DNA of 36,980 nt from an uncultured Eubacteriales bacterium (GTDB lineage Bacteria; Bacillota; Clostridia; Tissierellales; Peptoniphilaceae): positions 1-36,980 of the forward strand of contig UQBO01000014.1 in NCBI GenBank assembly GCA_900539225.1, in the 5' to 3' direction. A program made the translations under genes and the position numbers. Under the pieces are notes generated by a model, which made no database searches, was not told the origin of the DNA, and worked only from the letters and a program-made list of their open reading frames with translations. Positions 22,738-31,071 of this stretch are shown piece after piece. The number at the start of each line of letters is the position of its first letter. The stretch's first letter is position 1.

Positions 22738-24453
22738 TTACTTATAAAATTTTGCTTGTGCTTCATACACCTCTCTATAGTATGATGACTTTATCAATAG
22801 ATCATCATGCGTACCAATGCTATCCACTTTGCCATCTTTAAAGACTACTATATTATCAACGCTCTTGCATATACCAAGTCTATGCGTAACGATGATGGAT
22901 GTCCTTCCTTTTGATATGTCTAAAAACTTCTTTAAGATCTCACTCTCTTGCATCGGGTCAAGAGCCGATGTTGCCTCATCAAGTATGATTAGTTTTGAAT
23001 CCTTATACATGGACCTTGCTATATCAAGCCTTTGCCTTTCGCCGCCAGATAGCTCTACTCCGTCAAAGTCCTTGCCAAGCCTTGTATCAAGTGAATGCTC
23101 TTTATATAATTTATCTAAGCCCACATAATCAAGCAGCGATTTTAGCTTTGCTTCATCATAAGTCTCTTGCGATGCGATATGCTCAGCTATGCTTAAATTG
23201 GTCTCGGTCCTTTCTTGAGGAACTATAGTGTAATCATCAAAGCTAAGTCCTCTTCCCTTTATATTTACTCCTCCAAAAGATATTTCGCCCATGGCATCAT
23301 AAACACCTGTCAAAGCCTTTGTAAATGTTGTCTTACCTGAACCGTTATATCCAACTATTGCCACGCTCTCGCCCTCATCTATACTTAAGCTTATATCATG
23401 AATACCATTATCAGTCTTTGGATAAGTAAATGAAGCATCTTTTACACTAATTTTGCCAAAATTTACATCATAAGCTTTTTTCTCTTCACTGCTGTCCATA
23501 AAAGTAAAGTAATCGCTTGCGAAGGAAATGTTTCTCGGTAAATTGCCGACAGTCACTATCATATCCTTACTTGACCTTTGCATGTCTTGATAAGCCATAA
23601 GAGCTGCGCCCATCATACCGATGAGTATTTTTCCATCAAAGGCAAGTTTTATCGTTATGACTATGGCGATGGAGAAGGCTATGACGCTTAGTATATCACA
23701 GAAAAGTAGTGACTTAGCATCTTTTAGTCTCTCGTCAAAATACTTTTTACTTGTATCTTTAAATACGCTTGTATATTTACTTAAGAAAAACTCAGAGCTG
23801 TTATACGATTTTATCTCTCTATTAGTCTTAGTATCTGTAAATATGCTATAGAAATAATTTAGTTTTCTCTCGTCAAAGGCTTCTATGCTCTTTAAATCAT
23901 AAAAGGCTTTGCCGCGTATAAGTCTTGTGATTAGGTAGGGTACTACTGTTAAGGCTGCTAGTGCAACTAAGTATGGGCTATATGTCCAAAGTGTTGCAAG
24001 TATCAAGATGACTTCAAGTCCTTGTCCTAGTGCCATAGCAAGTAACCTTACTGAATTACTTAGCCTTTCATCATCAACAGCAGTCGCCGCTCTTTCTTCT
24101 ATAGTTAAAAAATCTCTATCCTCAAAGTTTATTAAGTCTATCTTTGATAATTTTGCTGCCATCTCTCTATTTAAGTAGCTGCCAGTTTTTTCAAACAAAT
24201 AACCGTTCATCGCTATCGCATATAGGTACTCAAGAAGTCTTTCAAGTGCTATGATGATTAAAAGCATGACTCCATACTTAATAAAAACGTTTATATCAGA
24301 AAAGTTTTTGATATATTCATAGCCGCTTTGTATGATATGCATCGAGGCATATAGCTTTGCTGCGACAAAAAAGCCTGAAATTATATGGTAGATGAAGACA
24401 TATACAGTCGCGATTGGTGTTACGCTAAAAACTTTTTTAATTACCTTAGTCAT
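22738..24453 (-). CDS. ABC exporter half-transporter, second subunit
   Basis: This is a 571-residue fusion of six membrane segments (residues about 1-300) and one ATPase domain. It has Walker A GYNGSGKTT (368-376), Q-loop VPQERTE, signature LSGGERQ (468-474), Walker B LIILDEA (488-494, catalytic Glu present) and H-loop ITVTHRL-like IIVTHRL. I start at the ATG at 24453, which has AAGGAGG upstream and overlaps the first subunit's stop as ATGACTAA. A longer frame back to 24564 would run over that gene. It likely forms a heterodimer with the gene at 24446. Peptide, lipid or drug export are all possible; there is no peptidase domain and no precursor peptide gene nearby. Confidence 0.9.
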   Translation of the reverse strand: MTKVIKKVFSVTPIATVYVFIYHIISGFFVAAKLYASMHIIQSGYEYIKNFSDINVFIKYGVMLLIIIALERLLEYLYAIAMNGYLFEKTGSYLNREMAAKLSKIDLINFEDRDFLTIEERAATAVDDERLSNSVRLLAMALGQGLEVILILATLWTYSPYLVALAALTVVPYLITRLIRGKAFYDLKSIEAFDERKLNYFYSIFTDTKTNREIKSYNSSEFFLSKYTSVFKDTSKKYFDERLKDAKSLLFCDILSVIAFSIAIVITIKLAFDGKILIGMMGAALMAYQDMQRSSKDMIVTVGNLPRNISFASDYFTFMDSSEEKKAYDVNFGKISVKDASFTYPKTDNGIHDISLSIDEGESVAIVGYNGSGKTTFTKALTGVYDAMGEISFGGVNIKGRGLSFDDYTIVPQERTETNLSIAEHIASQETYDEAKLKSLLDYVGLDKLYKEHSLDTRLGKDFDGVELSGGERQRLDIARSMYKDSKLIILDEATSALDPMQESEILKKFLDISKGRTSIIVTHRLGICKSVDNIVVFKDGKVDSIGTHDDLLIKSSYYREVYEAQAKFYK

Positions 24454-26164
24454 TTTTTGCCTCCTTATACCAAGCCGCTTGCTCAGTGAACATCTTTGCA
24501 TATTTGCCGCCCTTTCCCATAAGCGTTTCATGATTGCCTCGTTCAATAAGCCTTCCCTTATCAATTACTAAAACCTCATCAGCAAGCTTAGATAAGACAA
24601 GTCTGTGAGTGATAATTATAGCACCGCGCATCTTAAGCACTTTGATTATGCCCTCATACATTTTAGCTTCCATCATCGGATCCATGGATGCCGTTGGCTC
24701 ATCAAAGATTAGAAAATCAGAAGACTTTGAGATGGCTCTAGCTATAGCAAGCTTTTGGCTTTCGCCACCAGATAAATATACGCCGTCGTATTCAAGCTTG
24801 CCTAAATTGGTATTTGCATCATATTTATCAAGCTCCATTAAATCTAAATCGCCTGAAATATCCTTATCATCGCCAAGCAAAACATTATCCTTTATACTAA
24901 GTTCATAGTTTTGAAAGTCTTGATAAACTATTGCTAAACTATCTGCCAATTCTTTTTTTGATAAATAATATGGCTCAGCACCGTTGATCTTGACAGTGCC
25001 ATTCGTTGGCTTATAAAGCACAGCTATCAGCTTGATTATAGTTGACTTGCCAGCTCCGTTTTCACCAACTATGGCAGTAACCTTGTTTTTGTCAATGGCT
25101 AGAGATAAATCATCTAAAACAATGTTTTCGCTTTGTGGATATTTAAAGCTTAATTTATCGAAAATAATTTTCTCATCACTCTTGTTTTGTACTCTAATTT
25201 CTTTTTCATCATAATCAAGAATATATAAAAGAGTTTCTGCGATGTATCCAGAATTAGCTACGCTAGATGCTTCATAGACAAAGTCCTCCGCCATATCCAA
25301 GGTAGTCGACGCAGATGTGATGACTGCTGTAAGTGAGCCCACGCTGATTGCTCTTTGAATAAGTTTTAATATTACAAAAAGTATTGCAAGCCCCATCCAA
25401 ATTATATTGATAAAAGAGCTAAGCAAAAGATATTTTTGGCTTGCAATAGTCGTTTTAAGTCTTTCATCAAAAACGGCCTCGGAATATTTTTTAAACTTCT
25501 TAAGAAACAAAGACTTCATTTGAAAAACTTTTATCTCGTATATGGCGTTCTTATCCTTAAGTATCCTTAAGATATTTTCCATTTCACGCTCATTATGCGA
25601 AGTATTCTCAAACATCTTATTCATATTATTGACTGCCTTAAAGCTGAAGAATACATCAAGAGCAGCACTTATGATATAAGCAAGACCAAGATAAGCTGAT
25701 ATTGTAAAGAACACAAAGGCAATACCCACTACCTTCACCACGATAGCTGCTATGGCTATGGATGAGTTAAAAAGTTCAATTACTGCCATATGAGGACGGT
25801 CCTTCACCTTGTTTAGCTTATCTTTAAAACCAGACTTTTCAATCTCTTCCAAAGATATTTTATCTAGTTTATTCATGACAGCCGTGTTTAAATTTAGCTC
25901 AAGTTTTTGCTCAAGCTTAATATCTAAAATGTTTCTAATGAACTTAGATACTTCGCCCCAAGCAAATAAAAGTATTAATAAAATAACTGGTAATAAATTG
26001 CGTTCTCCATGTACATAGTTAAGAATCGAGTCTACAGCCATAGCCGTAGCGTAAATTATCGCTGGGCTAACAAGAGCTGTGATTAATGATTCAATTAAGA
26101 TGAATATGTATGTGGAGCCTGCGTGCTTACGTACAAGTTTGTACGTGTTAAGAATCGCTTTCAT
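24446..26164 (-). CDS. ABC exporter half-transporter, first subunit
   Basis: This is a 572-residue protein with about six membrane segments followed by an ATPase domain. Walker A is GENGAGKST (367-375), the signature LSGGESQKLAIARA begins at about 464, Walker B is FLIFDEP (484-490), and the H-loop is IIITHRL. Both partners keep complete motifs, so this is not an obvious one-degenerate-site heterodimer. The membrane domain style (ISLEEIEKSGFKDKL before the third span) recalls lantibiotic/peptide exporters of the LanT/NisT group lacking the peptidase. The ATG has TAAGGAGG upstream. The operon has its own promoter, leader hairpin and terminator. Confidence 0.9.
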   Translation of the reverse strand: MKAILNTYKLVRKHAGSTYIFILIESLITALVSPAIIYATAMAVDSILNYVHGERNLLPVILLILLFAWGEVSKFIRNILDIKLEQKLELNLNTAVMNKLDKISLEEIEKSGFKDKLNKVKDRPHMAVIELFNSSIAIAAIVVKVVGIAFVFFTISAYLGLAYIISAALDVFFSFKAVNNMNKMFENTSHNEREMENILRILKDKNAIYEIKVFQMKSLFLKKFKKYSEAVFDERLKTTIASQKYLLLSSFINIIWMGLAILFVILKLIQRAISVGSLTAVITSASTTLDMAEDFVYEASSVANSGYIAETLLYILDYDEKEIRVQNKSDEKIIFDKLSFKYPQSENIVLDDLSLAIDKNKVTAIVGENGAGKSTIIKLIAVLYKPTNGTVKINGAEPYYLSKKELADSLAIVYQDFQNYELSIKDNVLLGDDKDISGDLDLMELDKYDANTNLGKLEYDGVYLSGGESQKLAIARAISKSSDFLIFDEPTASMDPMMEAKMYEGIIKVLKMRGAIIITHRLVLSKLADEVLVIDKGRLIERGNHETLMGKGGKYAKMFTEQAAWYKEAKND

Positions 26165-26195
26165 AGCAAGACCTCCTTAGTAAAATTTATGAAAT

Positions 26196-26243
26196 AATTA
26201 AAATACCCCCCCTCAAACGAAGGAGAAAAAGCTTGAGGGAGGG
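26196..26243 (-). promoter_or_regulatory. GC-rich hairpin in the leader of the ABC exporter operon
   Basis: A run of C followed by TCAA (26206-26216) pairs with TTGAGGGAGGG (26233-26243), with one mismatch and a loop of about 16 bases. On the minus strand it is followed by TATTTTAATT. It lies between the promoter and the first gene, so it could act as a leader attenuator. Confidence 0.5.
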
Positions 26244-26271
26244 TTAATATAATAAACTATTCACTGCATAT

Positions 26272-26300
26272 ATCGTATCACTTTGTAAACTAATTGTCAA
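26272..26300 (-). promoter_or_regulatory. Sigma-70-type promoter of the ABC exporter operon
   Basis: A perfect -35 TTGACA (26295-26300) and TACGAT (26272-26277) lie 17 bases apart on the minus strand. Transcription would start near 26265, about 100 bases before the first ABC gene. Confidence 0.75.
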
Positions 26301-26338
26301 GTCATTTAGCTAAAGTTATAGTGTTTTTTTGCAAATAA

Positions 26339-26366
26339 ATGGACGCCATTATTAAATAGCATCCAT
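26339..26366 (-). terminator. Probable terminator of the ArsM-like gene
   Basis: ATGGACGC (26339-26346) pairs with GCATCCAT (26359-26366) with one G-T wobble. On the minus strand the stem is followed by TTATTTG, a weak T tract. It begins 17 bases after the extended (post-UGA) stop at 26383, which fits that stop being the true end of the gene. Confidence 0.5.
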
Positions 26367-26382
26367 AAGCATGATTATTAAA

Positions 26383-27132
26383 TTAATTAAACGGCTTTAT
26401 CGCGAGTATCTTGCCACGCTTGATAAATTCGTCAAGGCCTTCGTGACCCCACTTGTTTAGGTACTCTTCTGTCAAGTCCTCTTTGACAATTGTGTATGGC
26501 ATAAAGCCGACCTTTTCTAAAATCTTATTCAGAGCCTCTGAAGTGATGGATCCGCCAACTCATGTCGCATGAAAGATAGGATCGGCTAGGATATCGTCAG
26601 GAAGCTTTTTTATCTGAATGATGTCACTTATCGAAACGCGTCCGCCTGGTTTAAGCACGCGAAATATCTCTCTATAAACCTTTTCCTTATCTTCTAAGAG
26701 ATTGATTACGCAGTTTGATATAACGACGTCGAAGGTATTGTCAGGCAGATTGATATCATCAATGTCCGAGACTAAAAAGTCCGCATTGTCAAAGCCTCTC
26801 TTGTCACGAATGAAGTTAGCTCTCTCAATCATCTCATGTAGCCTATCTATGCCAACCGCCTTACCTGTGCCGTGCATCTCACGAGCCGCCTTAAAGACGT
26901 CTACCCCTTTGCCGCAGCCAAGGTCAAGTAGCCACTCGCCATCTTTAAGCTTAGCATTTTGAATGGGGTTGCCGCAGCCAAGACCCAAGTCGCCGCCAAG
27001 CTCTATGTCCTCGTCAGTGTAGCCCAATGAGTAGGCAACAGCTCTTTGCTTTTCCTCGTCCGAAACCTTATTGTCCTCAGCTATCCTTTTATAAAATTCA
27101 TCAACATATTGTTTTGTATCTATCTTATTCAT
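26383..27132 (-). CDS. ArsM-like SAM methyltransferase, probable selenoprotein (in-frame UGA = Sec191)
   Basis: The 249-residue product belongs to the arsenite methyltransferase family: GLGCGNP (residues 50-56), SAM motif DLGCGKG (70-76), SNCVINL (139-145) and EIFRVLKPGGRVSISD follow in ArsM order. A UGA at 26560-26562 interrupts the frame after DPIFHAT. The next 58 codons stay open and read VGGSITSEALNKILEKVGF..., which lines up with the region after the third arsenic-binding cysteine of ArsM proteins (from memory, DPILYGECLGGAL in the algal enzyme). UGA therefore falls exactly on that cysteine, and a SECIS-like hairpin follows 18-32 bases later. True stop TAA is at 26383. A simple nonsense mutation is the alternative but would not predict the hairpin or the intact downstream frame. 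Confidence 0.85.
26522..26547 (-). promoter_or_regulatory. SECIS-like hairpin downstream of the in-frame UGA
   Basis: TTCAGA and TCTGAA form a perfect 6-bp stem with a GGC loop (26528-26542), and ATC/GAT extend it below an internal loop. The loop guanines are 24-25 bases after the UGA, within the 16-37 base window and with the loop G expected of bacterial SECIS elements. Confidence 0.7.
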
Positions 27133-27158
27133 ATCATCACCATAGTATATATACCCAG

Positions 27159-27184
27159 AACATATTTAAAATATTCTATATGTT
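27159..27184 (-). promoter_or_regulatory. Inverted repeat upstream of the ArsM-like gene
   Basis: AACATAT (27159-27165) and ATATGTT (27178-27184) are perfect reverse complements 12 bases apart, in the 69-base gap before the methyltransferase gene. A TATACT box lies at 27144-27149 but without a convincing -35. A regulator-bound promoter is possible. Confidence 0.4.
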
Positions 27185-27201
27185 ATATTATTTCTTGATA
27201 T

Positions 27202-28251
27202 TTATAAATTATTTTTATGCAGCCTCATATGCTCTTCGCTGCTCAAAAAGGCGTTGTGGCTCCTGCCATCTTCATCTAAAAGGTGCTTGTGCTCATGCTC
27301 GTGTGTAAATACATGTGTATGAGTGCTTCCGTCATGTGTATGTCTTATCGTGTGTGTATGCAAGTGCATGTGTTTAATAAATAAGCTATCGATAACTACA
27401 AAGACGGTTCCTATCACCATAAACACTAGGCCGATGAAGTACGAAGCGCTCAATGCTTCTCCGTTAATCAAAAAGCATAGAAAGGTTCCCACAAAGGGAG
27501 CTATTGCATAGTAAGCGCTGGTCTTAGCGGCTCCTAAATCTCTTTGGCTTCTTACGTATAAGAAGATGCTTAGGCCATATGCCACGTAGCCAAGCAAAAG
27601 TGCATAGGCGATGTATCTAAATTCAGGCAGCTGCTCCCCGATGATGAATGAGATGATTAATGATGATAGTCCTGAGCATATCCCTTTGATCGTAACTATC
27701 TCATAACTTGATTTATTTGAAATTTTCCTCGTGCAATTGTTTTCAAGTCCCCACAAAAGTGTCGCAAGTATTACAAATAGTGATCCATAGGAGAATTTAA
27801 ATACTCCTTCACCCTCGAATGAAAGTATTATACTTGAAACTGTTATAAAGGCTATCGCTATCCAAAGATTTTTCGAAACTGCCTCTTTGAAAAACACTAG
27901 AGCGATGATGCTTGTAGCAACTATCTCGAAGTTTCCTAAAAGCGATGCGTTTGCTGACGAGCCTATGGATATACCTATCATTAAAAGTATGGGTGCAATG
28001 ACGTCTAAAAGAACCATCAGTACCGTATATGGCAGATCTTCTCTACTTAAGCGCATTGAGCTGTCTTCTTTTTTGTATTGAAATAGGTACATAATGCCAA
28101 CGCCTATGCCAGCTCCTAGATAAAGGAAGGCGGCCATAAATGTCGGCGAGATATTTTTTAATAAAACTTTTGAAAATGGTGTATTAAGCGCATAAAAGAC
28201 GGCCGCTAATATGGCGCAGATTATTGCGCTAAGTTTATTATTTTTCTTCAT
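27202..28251 (-). CDS. EamA/DMT-superfamily transporter with histidine-rich C-terminal tail
   Basis: This 349-residue protein has ten predicted membrane spans in two EamA repeats (residues about 8-285). Typical segments are AAVFYALNTPFSKVLLKN near the start and LLGYVAYGLSIFLYVRSQRDLGAAKTSAYYA in the second half. The last 57 residues (293-349) hold 15 histidines, many alternating with Thr or Glu (HTHTIRHTHDG, HEHEHKH), an obvious metal-binding tail. I start at the ATG at 28251 (AAGGAG upstream, 14-base overlap with the previous gene). Family members move small metabolites or amino acids; the tail suggests regulation by, or handling of, a divalent metal. It lies between a CruF-like gene and the ArsM-like methyltransferase. 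Confidence 0.88.
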   Translation of the reverse strand: MKKNNKLSAIICAILAAVFYALNTPFSKVLLKNISPTFMAAFLYLGAGIGVGIMYLFQYKKEDSSMRLSREDLPYTVLMVLLDVIAPILLMIGISIGSSANASLLGNFEIVATSIIALVFFKEAVSKNLWIAIAFITVSSIILSFEGEGVFKFSYGSLFVILATLLWGLENNCTRKISNKSSYEIVTIKGICSGLSSLIISFIIGEQLPEFRYIAYALLLGYVAYGLSIFLYVRSQRDLGAAKTSAYYAIAPFVGTFLCFLINGEALSASYFIGLVFMVIGTVFVVIDSLFIKHMHLHTHTIRHTHDGSTHTHVFTHEHEHKHLLDEDGRSHNAFLSSEEHMRLHKNNL

Positions 28252-29173
28252 CTTGAAGCTCCTTACTAAAATCTTCATCATCAGTACCAAAATTAATCAA
28301 AGTAAGTAATACTGTGCCAAGAGATAGCAGTGCACAAAGCGCAGTGTATATTGGCTTTGCACTTAAAATGCCTAAATGCGCAAGGCCCGCTAAACAGTAA
28401 AGATATAGCGCGAACCAAAAAATTGTCAGTGCCGGGTCGTCTAGTTTTATCTTTACTTCTTTTCTCCTCAAAACGATTTCTCTAATCAGCCTTATAAATA
28501 TATATAGCCACAAAACCACAAAGGCGATGAATGAAAACCATTCATCTGTTATCACATTTAGCTTAAGCGATATAAAGCTTAAAACGCCAACTGTCGCGAC
28601 CGACATAAGCCCTATGATTATGGCGGCAATTATATTTTTGATTATGGATTTTTCATTGCGGCGCCAATATTTTTGTGAATAATAAATTATCGATGGTGTT
28701 TCAAACATATAGCCAAGGAAGTTTACCCATATGACGGACATAAATGTATGGTGGTCAATAACTAAGTTAATGGGTCTTCCGTCCCAAACCCAAAAGCCGC
28801 CTGAAAGCCTTATCGCAGCTACATCTAGTAAGAGGTCCATCGACACGACGAAAAAGCCTGATAGAAGCGCCGTCATTATTGGGCTAAGTTTAAATTTCTT
28901 GGCAAGTCTATACGCACAGACGGCCACTGCTCCCCACATAAGTCCGCCGAAGAAAGGGAATTGATATGGCTCTATGCCTATCATTATGTAGTAGAGCTTC
29001 GAGTAGTGATAAATGTCTGTTAGACGCACCGCAAGTAGCTCAAGCGAAAAGCCCGCTATTGCCGCTGATATAAACATGTATAGCTCGTTCCACGCTTTCT
29101 TTTTAATCACGTCTAGTAAAAATATGCTGGCGATTATGTAACAAATTATTTCAAATGCATTGATCCAGTTCAT
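28238..29173 (-). CDS. Multi-span membrane protein of the CruF/DUF422 (carotenoid biosynthesis protein-like) type
   Basis: This is a 311-residue protein with about eight to nine membrane spans. The segment SMDLLLDVAAIRLSGGFWVW (near residues 120-140), followed by SVIWVNFLGYMFE, resembles the D-x-L-L-D-P...W-x-W...P-x-x-N-F-x-G-W pattern of the CruF/DUF422 family. In carotenoid-making bacteria that family hydrates lycopene ends, but no carotenoid genes are visible here, so function is open. The ATG at 29173 has AAAGGAG upstream; an earlier in-frame start at 29215 lies inside the promoter. Its 3' end overlaps the EamA transporter gene by 14 bases, so the two are co-transcribed. Confidence 0.75.
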   Translation of the reverse strand: MNWINAFEIICYIIASIFLLDVIKKKAWNELYMFISAAIAGFSLELLAVRLTDIYHYSKLYYIMIGIEPYQFPFFGGLMWGAVAVCAYRLAKKFKLSPIMTALLSGFFVVSMDLLLDVAAIRLSGGFWVWDGRPINLVIDHHTFMSVIWVNFLGYMFETPSIIYYSQKYWRRNEKSIIKNIIAAIIIGLMSVATVGVLSFISLKLNVITDEWFSFIAFVVLWLYIFIRLIREIVLRRKEVKIKLDDPALTIFWFALYLYCLAGLAHLGILSAKPIYTALCALLSLGTVLLTLINFGTDDEDFSKELQDEEK

Positions 29174-29203
29174 AATTAACTCCTTTATTTGTTTTATACT
29201 TAT

Positions 29204-29212
29204 ATTATAACA
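29204..29212 (-). promoter_or_regulatory. Extended -10 promoter of the CruF-like/EamA operon
   Basis: On the minus strand TG-T-TATAAT (29204-29212, including the TG) is a perfect extended -10; no -35 is recognisable. It would start transcription about 25 bases before the ATG at 29173. Confidence 0.65.
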
Positions 29213-29221
29213 CAAATTTGC

Positions 29222-29273
29222 AGATAAAAATGGGGAGCATTTGCATCAAAATTTCAATGCGTTTGCTCCCCAT
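29222..29273 (-). terminator. Terminator downstream of aspA
   Basis: ATGGGGAGCA (29230-29239) pairs perfectly with TGCTCCCCAT (29264-29273), with a partly paired inner region. On the minus strand it is followed by TTTTTATC. It lies over 300 bases after the aspA stop, so the transcript would include the repeats at 29336-29562. The other side is also T-rich (TTTCTCTTTT). Confidence 0.7.
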
Positions 29274-29335
29274 ATATTTCTCTTTTATTCTATTTATTAA
29301 AATAGTTTATTTGCCTTAAACTAATTTCGCCCTTC

Positions 29336-29414
29336 GATTACTGCTAACAGTCTACTCCAAGTAAATTTTAAACTTTGATTAGCGCTAACATTTTACCACG
29401 AGTAAATTCTGTCG
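29336..29414. repeat. Two tandem 41-bp imperfect repeats
   Basis: Units start at 29336 and 29377. Each reads GATTA-2-GCTAACA, then a TAC-CC-A-like stretch, then AGTAAATTxT. They lie in the 424-base gap between aspA and the CruF-like gene, which has no gene. Confidence 0.65.
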
Positions 29415-29420
29415 GAAAAA

Positions 29421-29562
29421 GAAGAACCTGACCCATTTACAAAGCTTCGCTTTGAATGGGACCCCAGAACCTTGGTGCTTCGCACTTGCGATGGATAAGA
29501 CGAAGTATAGACTGAGACCTGACGCAGTCGTACTGTAGTACGTCGAGGAGGGTAATCAGTCG
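29421..29562. repeat. Palindrome-rich intergenic element (REP-like or structured RNA)
   Basis: Three compact hairpins occur in a row. The first is CCCATT-2-CAAAGC with GCTTTG-AATGGG around a TTC loop (29432-29460), flanked by AGAACCT direct repeats (29423-29429 and 29466-29472). The second is GTGC/GCAC with a TTC loop (29475-29485). The third is CGTACT/AGTACG (29529-29542), enclosed by GACTGA/TCAGTC (29510-29515 and 29556-29561). No coding potential was seen. Confidence 0.6.
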
Positions 29563-29597
29563 TAACGAGTTTTAGCCGCGATTTTTATAAGAATTTT

Positions 29598-31040
29598 TTA
29601 TTCTTCTTCGAAATCTCCTTTTTCTTGAATCAACTCCCTCGCTGCAATTCCCGGTTTAGTTAATTGGAATGGGTTGAAGATTTCATCTATTTCTTTTTGG
29701 TCAAGGATATTGTCTCTTAGTATGATTGAAGTAACTGATTCGCCTGTCTTAAGCGCTTCCTTAGCGATGGCTGCTGACTTCTTGTAGCCGATGTGCGGAA
29801 CAAGAGCTGTAACCATGCCTACAGAGTTATCAAGTAGTGCCTTGCATCTTTCCTTGTCAGCAACGATGCCTTCAACGCAGTTCACTCTTAGAGTTTCGCA
29901 CGCGTTTCCAAGTGTTTCGATCGATTCGAAAAGCTTGTAGAACATAACTGGTTCAAACGCGTTTAGTTCAAGTTGACCAGCTTCAGCCGCCATAGTTATA
30001 CACATGTCGTTACCTATGATTGAGAAAGCAACTTGGCTAGCTACTTCCGGTATAACTGGGTTAACCTTTCCTGGCATTATGGATGAGCCGTTTTGTCTAG
30101 CTGGCAAAATGATTTCGCCAAAACCAGTTCTTGGTCCCGAGCTCATAAGTCTTAAGTCGTTACTCATCTTTGATAATGTTATAGCGCAAGTCTTGATAGT
30201 TGCTGATAAGAATGCCACTCCGTCAAGATTTTGAGTGCCGTCAATCATGTCGTCCGCTTGTTTAAGTGATAGTCCTGTCACTCTCGCAAGTGTCTCAGTA
30301 ATATTTACATAGTAGTTAACATCAACATTTATACCAGTACCGATGGCAGTTGAGCCCATGTTTATAACCTTAAGCACGTCTCTTGCCTTTTTAATTCTTC
30401 TAACGTCACGGCGTAGAGCGCTTTGGTATGCGTGGAACTCTTGTCCAAGTCTGATAGGTACTGCGTCTTGTAATTGTGTTCTGCCCATCTTGATAACGTC
30501 GTCAAACTCAATCGATTTCTTTTCAAGAGCATTTATAAGATCCATCAATTGGTCAATAGTCTTGTTAACAAGCTTAACAGCAGCTATCTTACCAGCTGTT
30601 GGATAAACGTCGTTAGTTGATTGGCACATGTTTACGTCGTCATTTGGGTGAACGTGGTCGTATGTACCAAGGTCTCCGCCCATGATCTCATTAGCAAGGT
30701 TGGCTATAACCTCGTTAGCATTCATGTTAGCAGTAGTTCCCGCACCGCCTTGAATTGCGTCGCAGATAAACTCGTCGTGATACTTTCCTTCGATGATCAT
30801 ATCACAAGCCTTGGCAATGGCCTCTTCCTTTTCCTTAGACATAAGGCGTGATTGTTGGTTAGTGATAGCGCAAGCCTTTTTAATTTCAGCAAGAGCAACA
30901 ATCATCTCTGGATGAATGTGTCTGCCAGTTATATGAAAGTTTTCCTTACCTCTTAGACTTTGAACGCCATAATAGGCGTCTACTGGTACTTCCTTCTCAC
31001 CAATAGAGTCCGCTTCTATTCTTTTTTTGATTTCTTCCAT
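29598..31040 (-). CDS. aspA: Aspartate ammonia-lyase (aspartase)
   Basis: This enzyme converts L-aspartate to fumarate and ammonia in the cytoplasm. It has 480 residues, typical of the fumarase/aspartase superfamily. The signature GSSIMPGKVNPVIPE (about residues 319-333) carries the catalytic serine loop, and the other active-site regions are GAGTTANMNANEVIAN and HPNDDVNMCQSTND. Aspartases usually read GSSIMPAKVNP; the Gly for Ala is a fumarase-like variant, so fumarase is the alternative, but the N-terminal pattern EKEVPVDAYYGVQSLRGKENF favours aspartase. The ATG has GGGAGG upstream. It is monocistronic with its own promoter, a TGTGA/TCACA dyad further upstream, and a long 3' region. Confidence 0.94.
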   Translation of the reverse strand: MEEIKKRIEADSIGEKEVPVDAYYGVQSLRGKENFHITGRHIHPEMIVALAEIKKACAITNQQSRLMSKEKEEAIAKACDMIIEGKYHDEFICDAIQGGAGTTANMNANEVIANLANEIMGGDLGTYDHVHPNDDVNMCQSTNDVYPTAGKIAAVKLVNKTIDQLMDLINALEKKSIEFDDVIKMGRTQLQDAVPIRLGQEFHAYQSALRRDVRRIKKARDVLKVINMGSTAIGTGINVDVNYYVNITETLARVTGLSLKQADDMIDGTQNLDGVAFLSATIKTCAITLSKMSNDLRLMSSGPRTGFGEIILPARQNGSSIMPGKVNPVIPEVASQVAFSIIGNDMCITMAAEAGQLELNAFEPVMFYKLFESIETLGNACETLRVNCVEGIVADKERCKALLDNSVGMVTALVPHIGYKKSAAIAKEALKTGESVTSIILRDNILDQKEIDEIFNPFQLTKPGIAARELIQEKGDFEEE

Positions 31041-31071
31041 GACTTACCTCCCGATTTTTAATTACATCATC

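Noticed and set aside
26560..27132. Truncated 190-residue methyltransferase ending at the UGA
   Set aside because: The frame continues for 58 conserved-looking codons, a SECIS-like hairpin follows, and the UGA is at a functional cysteine position, so recoding is more likely than a true stop.
29421..29562. Insertion sequence remnant
   Set aside because: No transposase fragment or clear terminal inverted repeats could be found; kept only as a palindromic element.
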